DNA of 13,648 nucleotides from Verrucomicrobiota bacterium (lineage in GTDB: Bacteria; Verrucomicrobiota; Verrucomicrobiia; Limisphaerales; UBA11358): positions 1 to 13,648 of the forward strand of contig JAJPKI010000146.1 of NCBI GenBank assembly GCA_021323835.1, in the 5' to 3' direction. Each line of letters begins with the position of its first letter. The first letter of the stretch is position 1. Positions 7,834 to 13,648 of this stretch are shown here, piece by piece. The notes beneath the pieces were generated by a model. That model searched no databases, was not told the origin of the DNA, and saw only the letters and a program-made list of their open reading frames with translations. Both the position numbers and the translations under genes were made by a program.

Positions 7834-8150
7834 TGGTTATGAAACAAACAGTTAACCCGGAAAGAATAAAAAAATGGGTGGATTTATGGAGCCAGCGTCG
7901 CGCTAACGGGTGCGCAAGTTACATATTTTGTCATGCTGTTCCAAAAGTTGGAGTCCTTTGCAGTTTTTTAGTTACGTTGCTTCATCTTGAGCTTACTGTA
8001 AAATTTCACGGCAATACAAATCCATGGAGATGGCTTATTGAATTGCTAGTTTTGGTCTTCGTCTTCGGAATCGGTTTTGGATTTCTTTTTTGGCATTTGA
8101 ATGAAAAAGAATATCAGAAATGGTTAAAAGATAATTCGCATTGTCCATAG
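7833..8150 (+). CDS. Hypothetical small membrane protein with two transmembrane helices
   Basis: This is a 105-residue ORF of no family I recognise. A basic N-terminal part (NPERIKKWVDLWSQRR, 8-23) precedes a hydrophobic segment at about 35-53 and a second, stronger one at about 67-89 (LIELLVLVFVFGIGFGFLFW), then a charged tail (NEKEYQKWLKD). By the positive-inside rule both ends would be cytoplasmic. Its ATG overlaps the topB stop (TAATG at 7831-7835), which suggests translational coupling; a second ATG at 7839 (Met3) is an alternative start. The next gene begins 6 nt after its stop. Wedged between topB and the hydrolase without gaps, it is likely translated. Its codons look more AT-rich than those of topB, which could mean weak constraint or foreign origin. 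A structural or signalling accessory role is possible, but nothing shows it. Confidence 0.6.
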   Translation: MVMKQTVNPERIKKWVDLWSQRRANGCASYIFCHAVPKVGVLCSFLVTLLHLELTVKFHGNTNPWRWLIELLVLVFVFGIGFGFLFWHLNEKEYQKWLKDNSHCP

Positions 8151-8156
8151 CCGGTC

Positions 8157-8918
8157 ATGCAATTATTTTCCAAAGAATACGGGCAGGGCAGAGCGATTGT
8201 TTTGTTGCACGGACTTTTTGGTTCTTCTGACAACTGGCACTACGTCGCGATGCAATTGTCCGAGCACTTCCGTGTTTTTCCGCTCGATTTGCGCAATCAC
8301 GGTCAATCGCCGCACAGCGATGAAATGAATTATCCGTTGATGGCTGCTGACGTGGTGAAATTTTTGGACTCAAAAAATGTTGAAGCGGCGACAATCATTG
8401 GCCATTCGCTCGGTGGAAAGACGGCGATGCAGTTCGCGCTGCAATTTCCAGAGCGCACGGAAAAGTTGATTGTCGAAGATATGGCGCCGCGCGCTTACGC
8501 ATCGGTGTATGAAAATTTCATGGTCGCAATGCTGGCGCTGGATTTGTCGAAATATCAAGCGCGACAGCAAATCGAAGAAGCGCTCGCGCCGGAAATTCCC
8601 GATTTAACGCTGCGCCGATTTCTGCTGAAAAATCTTGGTCGAAATTCCGAAGGTAGATTTTTCTGGAAAATCTATTTGGAAGGCATTCGCAAAAATGCCG
8701 CCGCATTGCGCGCGCCGATTTCTTCTTCGACGCCATTTACAAAGCCGGCACTGTTTGTTCGCGGTGAAAAATCGGATTACGTTCGCGTTGAAGATGAAAT
8801 TCTGATTCGCCAATTGTTTCCGCATTCCAAAATTGAAAGCATCGCCGGGGCTGGCCATTGGGTTCATTCGGAAAAGCCAGAAGAATTTATGAGTTTAGTT
8901 CGAGAATTTTTGAGTTAG
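8157..8918 (+). CDS. Alpha/beta hydrolase, YbfF-like esterase
   Basis: The 253-residue protein has the alpha/beta-hydrolase fold without a signal peptide, so it is cytoplasmic. Visible elements are the oxyanion region HGLFGSSDNW (18-27), the DLRNHGQSP strand (44-52), the nucleophile elbow GHSLGGK (82-88, Ser84) and a C-terminal catalytic His234 in GAGHWVH. The HGLFGS..NW and DLRNHG signatures, the VEDMAPRAY segment (107-114) and the length match the YbfF family (E. coli YbfF about 254 residues), esterases acting on short acyl substrates such as acyl-CoA or methyl esters in vitro. The acid is probably Asp108 by analogy with YbfF, though Asp207 in GEKSDYV is at the classical position. The physiological substrate is unknown. 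It starts 6 nt after the small membrane protein and ends 11 nt before xerC, so it is likely part of the topB operon. Confidence 0.88.
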   Translation: MQLFSKEYGQGRAIVLLHGLFGSSDNWHYVAMQLSEHFRVFPLDLRNHGQSPHSDEMNYPLMAADVVKFLDSKNVEAATIIGHSLGGKTAMQFALQFPERTEKLIVEDMAPRAYASVYENFMVAMLALDLSKYQARQQIEEALAPEIPDLTLRRFLLKNLGRNSEGRFFWKIYLEGIRKNAAALRAPISSSTPFTKPALFVRGEKSDYVRVEDEILIRQLFPHSKIESIAGAGHWVHSEKPEEFMSLVREFLS

Positions 8919-8929
8919 AATTGAATTCG

Positions 8930-9892
8930 ATGGAAGAAGAGCAGGCCAAGCCGCAAATCCACGATAAATGGATTCAAAAATTCCTCGCGCATCTGGCGAC
9001 GGACCGCGGCGCGTCTGTTTACACGCAGAGAAATTACAAACAGGCGCTGGAAGAATTTTTACGCTGGCATTTGGAAGAAAGAAAGTCTTTGCCGGATTGG
9101 ATAAAATTGCAGCGCGATGATTTTCGGAGTTACTTGCGATTTGTTGGGCGGCACAATTTAAGTCGCGCGGCGACATCGCTGCGGTTTTCCGCGTTGCGAA
9201 CGTTTTATAAATTTTTGATTCGTTACGGCGCTGTTGAAATTTCACCAATCAAAAATTTGTCACTGCCGAAACCGGAAAAGCGACTGCCAAAATTTTTGAC
9301 GAAACAACAAATGGAGGATTTGCTCATCGCTCCGATGAAATTGCTGGAAATTCAGAAGCAGAAAAAAGTCGGCCGGCCGGTTTCGCACATTGCTGCGCTG
9401 CGCGACGTCGCGGTTTTGGAAACGATTTATTCCTGCGGCTTGCGCATCAGCGAACTTTGTGGTTTGCGCGCGGAAGATATTGATTGGAGTGAGCAAATTG
9501 TGCGCGTTCGCGGCAAAGGAAAAAAAGAACGGCTCGTGCCGATTGGCAAACCGGCCTTGATGGCGCTTCAGGATTATTGGAACACACTCAAACAGCCGCC
9601 GTCCGACGCATCGCCCATTTTTTTCTCGGAAACGAAAAAGCGCGCGCCATTGCATCCCGTGCAATTGTCACGTCGTTTGAAAATTTATCTTTCGCTTGCC
9701 GGCCTTGACCCAAGTTTGACGCCGCACAAATTGCGTCACAGTTATGCCACACATTTGCTGGACGCGGGCGCAGATTTGCGCAGCGTGCAGGAACTGCTTG
9801 GCCACGCGCATTTGATTACGACGCAGGTTTATACGCACGTGACGACCGAACGTTTAAAAAAAGCTTACGACGCCGCGCATCCGCGGGCTTGA
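8930..9892 (+). CDS. xerC: Tyrosine recombinase XerC-type
   Basis: This 320-residue site-specific recombinase of the Xer family acts with a partner on the dif site to resolve chromosome dimers. The N-terminal SAM-like DNA-binding domain spans about 11-100 (KFLAHLATDRGASVYTQRNY; SALRTFYKFLIR). The catalytic residues are all present: Arg172 (GLRISELCGL), Lys196 (RGKGKKER), His266 and Arg269 (PHKLRHSYATHLL), His292 (ELLGHAHL) and nucleophile Tyr301 (QVYTHV). It ends YDAAHPRA. The PHKLRHS, VQELLGHA and YDAAHPRA blocks are closer to E. coli XerC than XerD as I recall them. It has roughly 15-20 extra residues (about 138-155, LLEIQKQKKVGRPVSHI) before the Arg motif. The frame is open upstream to 8858 within the hydrolase gene, but ATG 8930, 11 nt past that gene's stop, gives the normal N terminus. 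No dif-like site was recognised in the window. Confidence 0.92.
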   Translation: MEEEQAKPQIHDKWIQKFLAHLATDRGASVYTQRNYKQALEEFLRWHLEERKSLPDWIKLQRDDFRSYLRFVGRHNLSRAATSLRFSALRTFYKFLIRYGAVEISPIKNLSLPKPEKRLPKFLTKQQMEDLLIAPMKLLEIQKQKKVGRPVSHIAALRDVAVLETIYSCGLRISELCGLRAEDIDWSEQIVRVRGKGKKERLVPIGKPALMALQDYWNTLKQPPSDASPIFFSETKKRAPLHPVQLSRRLKIYLSLAGLDPSLTPHKLRHSYATHLLDAGADLRSVQELLGHAHLITTQVYTHVTTERLKKAYDAAHPRA

Positions 9893-9948
9893 ATTTTTTG
9901 AATGCGCAGGGCAAATTATGGTCGAAGTAACCGGATGGTTATTTAGAT

Positions 9949-10662
9949 ATGAAAAAATTAACTCTTTTAACTTTTGCAGCGGCAATTTCAGCGGTTGTTT
10001 TGACCGGCTGCCAATATCCGAATGGCGAACCAAATAATACTGGCAGCGGAGCTTTAATTGGCGCAGGGACGGGTGCTTTGATTGGCGGAGCGAATGGACG
10101 CGGTGGCGGCGGAGCTTTGGTTGGCGCTGCCATTGGTGCGATTGCGGGAACCATCATTGGCGGCTCCATTGACGAAGAGCAGCGCGAACGTTTGCGCGCG
10201 CAGGCTCCGCAAACTTATGTTCGCGTCGAACAGGGGCAACCGCTGGCGACGGCGGACGTGAAGGCGCTGGCGCAAGCAGGCGTGAGCGACGATATCATCA
10301 TCGCGCAAATAAAAAATTCTCACACGATTTATCATTTGAGCGCGGCGGACATCATTGATTTGCACAACGCGGGCGTGAGCGACAAGGTTGTTGACGTGAT
10401 GATTAACACGGCAAATTCCAGCGCAGCGGCATCTGCAACAATTGTTGAAACTGCGCCGCCTCCGCTACAAACGGATGTTTATGTCGCTGCGCCGGGACCG
10501 GGTTACGTTTGGGTTGGTGGTGAATGGGTTTGGCGCGGCGGCTGGTATTGGAGTTCGGGCTATTGGGCATATCCGCCGTGGCCGGGCACCATTTGGATTG
10601 GCGGCACGTGGTATCACGGCTCGCGCGGTTGGTATCATTCGCCGGGACATTGGCGGCGCTAA
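9949..10662 (+). CDS. Lipoprotein with glycine-zipper, internal repeat and WxxGxW-type C terminus
   Basis: The protein has 237 residues. A lipoprotein signal is clear: MKK, a hydrophobic stretch and lipobox LTGC with Cys21. Residues 33-72 form a glycine zipper (GALIGAGTGALIGG, then GGALVGAAIGAIAG), a membrane-associating motif common in envelope lipoproteins of the Rcs/SlyB type. Next are two related units: ADVKALAQAGVSDDIIIAQI (102-121) and ADIIDLHNAGVSDKVVDVMI (133-152). After an Ala/Pro linker the last 55 residues are Trp/Tyr/Gly-rich (VWVGGEWVW, WYWSSGYW, IWIGGTW, YHSPGHW), like the YXWXXGW repeats of some outer-membrane lipoproteins. Location is likely the outer membrane; position 22 is Gln, not the Asp inner-membrane retention signal. 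It sits 56 nt after xerC with no Shine-Dalgarno visible and no clear terminator between. A role in envelope structure is an inference; no enzyme motif is seen. Confidence 0.85.
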   Translation: MKKLTLLTFAAAISAVVLTGCQYPNGEPNNTGSGALIGAGTGALIGGANGRGGGGALVGAAIGAIAGTIIGGSIDEEQRERLRAQAPQTYVRVEQGQPLATADVKALAQAGVSDDIIIAQIKNSHTIYHLSAADIIDLHNAGVSDKVVDVMINTANSSAAASATIVETAPPPLQTDVYVAAPGPGYVWVGGEWVWRGGWYWSSGYWAYPPWPGTIWIGGTWYHGSRGWYHSPGHWRR

Positions 10663-10751
10663 CTAATTCTACAAATTAAGTTTTCTTTTAGTGCATTTGT
10701 CGGCGCATCGGCGGTTGCAATTTGATTTATTTCCCGCAAATTAATTCTCGC

Positions 10752-10771
10752 TGCCTCTATCAGAGGAGGCA
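10752..10771 (+). promoter_or_regulatory. Strong Shine-Dalgarno of sulP inside a potential hairpin
   Basis: AGGAGG at 10764-10769 lies 10 nt before the sulP ATG (10780). It overlaps a possible hairpin: TGCCTC (10752-10757) is complementary to GAGGCA (10766-10771) around an 8-nt loop. An alternative is CCTCT (10754-10758) with AGAGG (10762-10766). Either fold would mask the ribosome site. The ribosome site itself is clear; regulation by folding is only a possibility. The preceding gap (10663-10751) shows no clear terminator or promoter. Confidence 0.5.
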
Positions 10772-10779
10772 TTGCAAAA

Positions 10780-11922
10780 ATGACTTTGCCGGTTTCATTC
10801 CGTCCCAAGCTCGTTGATGCGCTGAAAAATTATTCGGCGCAAACTTTTTATTCCGATTTGGGCGCGGGCGTGACCGTCGGCATCGTCGCGCTGCCGCTTT
10901 CCATGGCATTGGCCATTGCTTCCGGACTTCCGCCGCAAATCGGATTGTTTGCCGCCATCATTGCCGGACTTTTAATTTCTATTTTCGGCGGCTCGCGCGT
11001 GCAAATCGGCGGACCGGCCGGCGCATTTGTGCCGCTGCTCGCGCCGATTGTGATGAAGCACGGACCCGAAGCGCTCGTTGCGTGCGCGCTGATGGCGGGA
11101 ATTGTTTTGATTGTTCTCGGCGCGTGCAAACTCGGCGTGATGATTAAATACATTCCGTTTCCGGTTGTGACGGGATTCACGAGTGGAATCGCCATCGTCA
11201 TCATGAGCACGCAAATCCGCGATTTTTTCGGATTGTCGGAAAAATTGCCGCCGGATTTCATCGGCAAAATTGCTACGCTCACGCAAAATTTTCATCCGAA
11301 TTGGGCGACGGTCATTTTGGCGACGCTTTGCACGCTGGCAATTTGGTTTTGGCCAAAAAAAATCGGACGCAGAATTCCCGGCACGATTGTGGTTGTCATG
11401 TTCGCAGGAATGGCGTCGGCATTTTTCAATTGGCCGGAGCAATTGGGAATTCAAACGCTCGGCACAGCATTTGGTGAAATGCCGCGCAACTTGCCGATGC
11501 CACATTGGCCGTCGTTGTCATTTGGCGAATGGCAATCGCTGATTCCGGCGGCAATGACGGTCGCGGTGCTCGGCGCGATTGAATCGTTGCTCTCGGCGGT
11601 TGTGTCCGATGGCATGATTGATGACCGGCATGATTCGAACCAGGAATTGATGGGGCAGGGAATCGCAAATGTCGCGATGGGAATTTTTGGCGGAATGCCT
11701 GCGACCGGCGTCATCGCGCGCACGGCGACGAATGTTCGCTGTGGCGGAAGAACGCCTGTCGCCGGAATAATTCATTCGTTGACCGTTTTAATTATTTTAC
11801 TCATTGCCGCACCGCTCGCGAAACATATTCCGCTCGCGGCATTGAGCGCGGTGCTCGTCGTCGTTTCATTGCGCATGGGCGAGTGGCATCAATTTCGTAG
11901 ATTGACGTTGGCCGCGAAGTGA
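10780..11922 (+). CDS. SulP-family anion transporter, 5' part of a frameshifted gene
   Basis: These 380 codons encode most of the membrane domain of a SulP (SLC26-type) transporter, which moves sulfate, bicarbonate or dicarboxylates across the inner membrane. Typical SulP blocks are seen: AGVTVGIVALPLSMALAIASG (29-49), GGSRVQIGGPAGAF (70-83), IPFPVVTGFTSGIA (125-138), GAIESLLSAVVSDGM (265-279) and NQELMGQGIANVAMGIFGGMPATGVIARTA (287-316). The substrate cannot be told from sequence. The frame stops at TGA 11920-11922, right after MGEWHQFRRLTLAAK, where homologues continue with more membrane segments and a STAS domain. That continuation is present at once in the +1 frame, so the gene is broken by a frameshift at about 11917-11920. 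Insertion of two bases (for example AG, making AAG AGT GAC) would restore a protein of about 555 residues, normal for the family. The ATG is preceded by a strong Shine-Dalgarno. Confidence 0.85.
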   Translation: MTLPVSFRPKLVDALKNYSAQTFYSDLGAGVTVGIVALPLSMALAIASGLPPQIGLFAAIIAGLLISIFGGSRVQIGGPAGAFVPLLAPIVMKHGPEALVACALMAGIVLIVLGACKLGVMIKYIPFPVVTGFTSGIAIVIMSTQIRDFFGLSEKLPPDFIGKIATLTQNFHPNWATVILATLCTLAIWFWPKKIGRRIPGTIVVVMFAGMASAFFNWPEQLGIQTLGTAFGEMPRNLPMPHWPSLSFGEWQSLIPAAMTVAVLGAIESLLSAVVSDGMIDDRHDSNQELMGQGIANVAMGIFGGMPATGVIARTATNVRCGGRTPVAGIIHSLTVLIILLIAAPLAKHIPLAALSAVLVVVSLRMGEWHQFRRLTLAAK

Positions 11923-12442
11923 CGCGGCAGTTTTTCTGTGCGCATTCGGTTTGACGGTTTGCGTGGATTTGCCGACGGCGGTCGGCACGTCATTAATTTT
12001 GGCGTCAGCACTTTTAGTGAAACGGCTTGCCGAATTGTCACACGTGAACGAAGAATTTGCTTCCGTAGATGGAAGTGGCCAGGCGGTTGAAAAAGAAATT
12101 CCGAAAGGCGTGATGGTGTTTCGAGTTTTCGGCGCGTTCTTTTTTGGCGCAGCGGACAAATTGGAAACGTCGCTGCGCCGCGCCGGACAATTGCCGGATG
12201 TTTTAGTCTTGCGAATGGGCGACGTGCTGGCACTGGATGCGACCGGTCTCGATGCGCTGGAAGATTTGCTGGAGAAATTGCGGATTGATAAAAAGGCGCT
12301 GGTGCTTTGCGGAACGAAATCGCAGCCGCTATTTGCGCTGACGCGCGCGGGTTTTATTGATAAAATCGGCATGAAAAATATTTGTGGTGATTTGGATGCA
12401 GCGTTGAAGCGAGCGCAGGAAATTCTTGCGGCAAAAAAGTAA
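11918..12442 (+). pseudogene. SulP 3' part: last membrane segments and STAS domain, in a shifted frame
   Basis: Read from AGT 11918 in the +1 frame relative to the upstream part, it gives SDAAVFLCAFGLTVCVDLP and then TAVGTSLILASALLVKRLAEL, the usual last membrane helices of SulP. These are followed by a linker and a STAS domain (IPKGVMVFRVFGAFFFGAADKL; VLVLRMGDVLALDATGLDALEDL; ALVLCGTKSQPLFALTRAGF). STAS domains of SulP proteins regulate transport or bind partners; 'DATGL' sits at the phosphorylation or nucleotide-contact loop of the fold. A TTG at 11951 could in principle start a 163-residue ORF, but it would begin inside a membrane helix and has no ribosome site. I therefore read this as the displaced end of one gene, not a separate one. 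Sequence is well conserved with no further stops, so the break is recent or an artefact. Confidence 0.8.
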
Positions 12443-12452
12443 TTTTTGCCTG

Positions 12453-12481
12453 TTGACACAAAAGTCATTGTTCCGTAATTT
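12453..12481 (+). promoter_or_regulatory. Candidate sigma-70 promoter before tRNA-Thr-tuf
   Basis: A perfect -35 TTGACA (12453-12458) is followed after 17 nt by TAATTT (12476-12481), only a weak -10 match (3 of 6). A better -10-like hexamer, TAAAAT (12501-12506), lies further down without a good -35. Position just after the sulP stop and before the tRNA supports a promoter here, but the exact elements are uncertain. Transcription from it would pass through the terminator-like hairpin at 12520-12568. Confidence 0.35.
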
Positions 12482-12519
12482 GTTCGGCGTCGGTAGTCGG
12501 TAAAATTATAGAACAGCCG

Positions 12520-12568
12520 CGAATCCCCTTGATTTTTTCAAGAGACGAACAGGGGGAATCGGTTTTTT
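12520..12568 (+). terminator. Intrinsic terminator between sulP and tRNA-Thr
   Basis: The left arm 12520-12531 (CGAATCCCCTTG) pairs with 12550-12561 (CAGGGGGAATCG), 12 positions with one A-A mismatch and one G-U, closing an 18-nt loop. Six T follow at 12563-12568. This is a strong rho-independent terminator for sulP. The loop edge also contains CTTGA / TCAAG (12528-12532, 12538-12542), which could form a competing small hairpin. It ends 38 nt before the tRNA. Confidence 0.75.
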
Positions 12569-12606
12569 ATCGTTTTACGCATCTGGTTTGAAAAGATGAT
12601 TTCTGT

Positions 12607-12682
12607 GCCCATGTAGCTCAGTTGGTAGAGCACATCCTTGGTAAGGATGAGGTCATCAGTTCAATCCTGATCATGGGCTCCA
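12607..12682 (+). tRNA. tRNA-Thr (anticodon GGT)
   Basis: A 76-nt cloverleaf fits fully. The acceptor GCCCATG (12607-12613) pairs with CATGGGC (12672-12678). The D arm is GCTC-AGTTGGTA-GAGC. The anticodon stem CATCC/GGATG encloses the loop TTGGTAA, with anticodon GGT reading ACC and ACU. The T stem ATCAG/CTGAT encloses TTCAATC. The discriminator is T, and CCA is encoded at 12680-12682. It lies 38 nt before tuf. The same tRNA-Thr(GGU) precedes tufB in E. coli, so cotranscription with tuf is likely. Confidence 0.96.
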
Positions 12683-12720
12683 GACAAATTTGCAGATAAA
12701 AAAACAACGAACTAATTAAT

Positions 12721-13648
12721 ATGGCTAAAGAGCAATTTCAAAGAACGAAACCACACGTGAACGTCGGCACGATTGGTCACGTTGACCACGGCAAATCCAC
12801 GTTGACCGCCGCCATCGTCGCGGTCCAAGCCAAGAAAGGTTTGGCCACGCCCATTTCTTACGCCAACATCACCAAAGGCGGCACGGTGCGTGATGAAACC
12901 AAGACCGTCACCATCGCGGTGTCGCACGTCGAATATCAAAGCGACAAGCGCCACTACGCGCACGTTGACTGCCCGGGCCATGCCGACTACGTCAAGAACA
13001 TGATTACCGGTGCGGCGCAAATGGACGGCGCGATTCTCGTCGTCAGCGCTGCTGACGGCCCGATGCCGCAAACGCGCGAACACATTTTGCTCGCCCGCCA
13101 GGTCGGTGTGCCGAGTATCGTCGTCGCGTTGAACAAAGTTGACCTTGCCGACGCTGACCTGCTCGAACTGATTGAAATGGAAATTCGTGAATTGCTCACG
13201 AAGTATGGTTTCCCCGGCGATAAGACGCCCATCGTGCGCGTTTCCGCGACAGCAGCGCTGGCTGGCAAACCGGAAGGCGAAAAAGCCATTCAAGATTTGC
13301 TCAATGCGTTGGATTCATTCGTGCCTGATCCGGTGCGTGAAGTGGACAAGCCGTTTTTGATGTGCATCGAAGACGTATTCAACATCGAAGGTCGCGGCAC
13401 CGTCGTGACCGGTCGTGTGGAACGCGGCATTCTCAAGAAGAACGAAGAAGTTGAAATCGTCGGCTTGAAAGACACACGCAAGACGGTTGCGACCGACATC
13501 GAAATGTTCCGCAAGCTGCTTGATTCAGCGAATGCCGGTGACAACGTCGGTGTTTTGCTGCGCGGCACGAAAAAAGACGAAGTTGAACGCGGCATGGTTT
13601 TGGCCAAGCCCGGTTCGATCACGCCGCATAATAAATATAAAGCGGAAG
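12721..13648 (+). CDS. tuf: Elongation factor Tu, partial (3' end beyond the window)
   Basis: The first 309 codons of EF-Tu, the GTPase that brings aminoacyl-tRNA to the ribosome, are present; the usual total is about 395-400. GTPase motifs are the P-loop GHVDHGKST (19-27, with Ser26 where E. coli has Thr), DCPGH (83-87, with the GTP-hydrolysis His87), NKVD (138-141) and the SA motif at 175-176, here SAT instead of SAL. Domain 2 begins near KPFLMCIEDVFNIEGRGTVVTGRVERG, and the frame continues through EMFRKLLDSANAGDNVGVLLRGTKKDEVERG. Switch I reads KGGTVRDETKTVTI (52-65) in place of the common 'APEE..RGITI'; the conserved Thr64 is kept. I recall this variant from Planctomycetes and Verrucomicrobia, so it supports the lineage assignment. 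The start is ATG 12721, 38 nt after the tRNA, without a visible Shine-Dalgarno. The gene runs off the window edge intact. Confidence 0.97.
   Translation, partial: MAKEQFQRTKPHVNVGTIGHVDHGKSTLTAAIVAVQAKKGLATPISYANITKGGTVRDETKTVTIAVSHVEYQSDKRHYAHVDCPGHADYVKNMITGAAQMDGAILVVSAADGPMPQTREHILLARQVGVPSIVVALNKVDLADADLLELIEMEIRELLTKYGFPGDKTPIVRVSATAALAGKPEGEKAIQDLLNALDSFVPDPVREVDKPFLMCIEDVFNIEGRGTVVTGRVERGILKKNEEVEIVGLKDTRKTVATDIEMFRKLLDSANAGDNVGVLLRGTKKDEVERGMVLAKPGSITPHNKYKAE

Noticed and set aside
8858..8929. Upstream extension of xerC by 24 codons
   Set aside because: It overlaps the end of the hydrolase gene. Residues from ATG 8930 already give the normal Xer N-terminal domain.
8930..9948. Integron, phage or mobile element suggested by a tyrosine recombinase
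   Set aside because: The protein is a housekeeping XerC type in a compact gene run. No attachment sites, cassettes, flanking repeats or phage genes are seen.
9932..9948. Small AACC/GGTT hairpin before the lipoprotein gene as xerC terminator
   Set aside because: A stem of only four pairs with no T-run is too weak to call.
11951..12442. Independent STAS-domain gene starting at TTG 11951
   Set aside because: The start would fall inside a membrane helix and lacks a ribosome site. The coding similarity extends back to 11918, the frameshift point.
11866..12468. Minus-strand 200-codon ORF opposite the SulP 3' part
   Set aside because: It is antisense to a clear STAS domain. The Ser/Ala/Lys-rich product has no recognisable motif.
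1..13648. CRISPR array, toxin-antitoxin or defence system
   Set aside because: No regularly spaced repeats and no gene pairs with such signatures were found on either strand.

Overview
The window looks like a chromosomal segment from a Verrucomicrobiota bacterium, probably Limisphaerales/Pedosphaera-like. This is inferred from two features. One is an ECF-like sigma factor fused to a membrane anchor and a long C-terminal domain. The other is an EF-Tu whose switch I region has the GGTVRDETKTVTI form that I associate with the Planctomycetes-Verrucomicrobia group. Most start codons lack a clear Shine-Dalgarno sequence; the two strong exceptions precede the small ORF at 69 and sulP. No phage, CRISPR, toxin-antitoxin or defence locus is visible. 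The content is mainly housekeeping, with an unusual number of broken genes.

Layout. At 1-278 there is an intrinsic terminator, then a small DUF4177-like gene interrupted by an in-frame TAG. Convergent with it, on the minus strand, lie a UvrD/PcrA-type helicase (283-2307) and, 43 nt upstream, the sigma factor fusion (2351-4216). A divergent, AT-rich, repeat-containing gap leads to a plus-strand C-terminal remnant of an S1C/HtrA-like serine protease (4347-4742). An intergenic stretch with an imperfect inverted repeat and a short tandem repeat separates it from a plus-strand run of genes: DNA topoisomerase III (4996-7833), a small two-helix membrane protein overlapping it by TAATG (7833-8150), a YbfF-like alpha/beta hydrolase (8157-8918) and a XerC-type recombinase (8930-9892). 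These four are so tightly packed that they are probably one transcription unit.

Next come a glycine-zipper lipoprotein with a C-terminal WxxGxW-type region (9949-10662) and a SulP anion transporter whose reading frame is broken just before the last membrane segments and the STAS domain (10780-12442). The window closes with an intrinsic terminator, tRNA-Thr(GGT) and the first 309 codons of tuf. The tRNA-Thr-tuf order is also found as thrT-tufB in E. coli.

Functional reading: DNA metabolism (UvrD, TopB, XerC), envelope proteins (lipoprotein, SulP, small membrane protein, sigma ectodomain) and translation (tRNA-Thr, EF-Tu). Three genes appear damaged: the DUF4177-like gene (nonsense), the protease (5' truncation) and SulP (frameshift). 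Sequencing or assembly error cannot be excluded for the first and third. The most distinctive object is the membrane-anchored sigma factor fusion.
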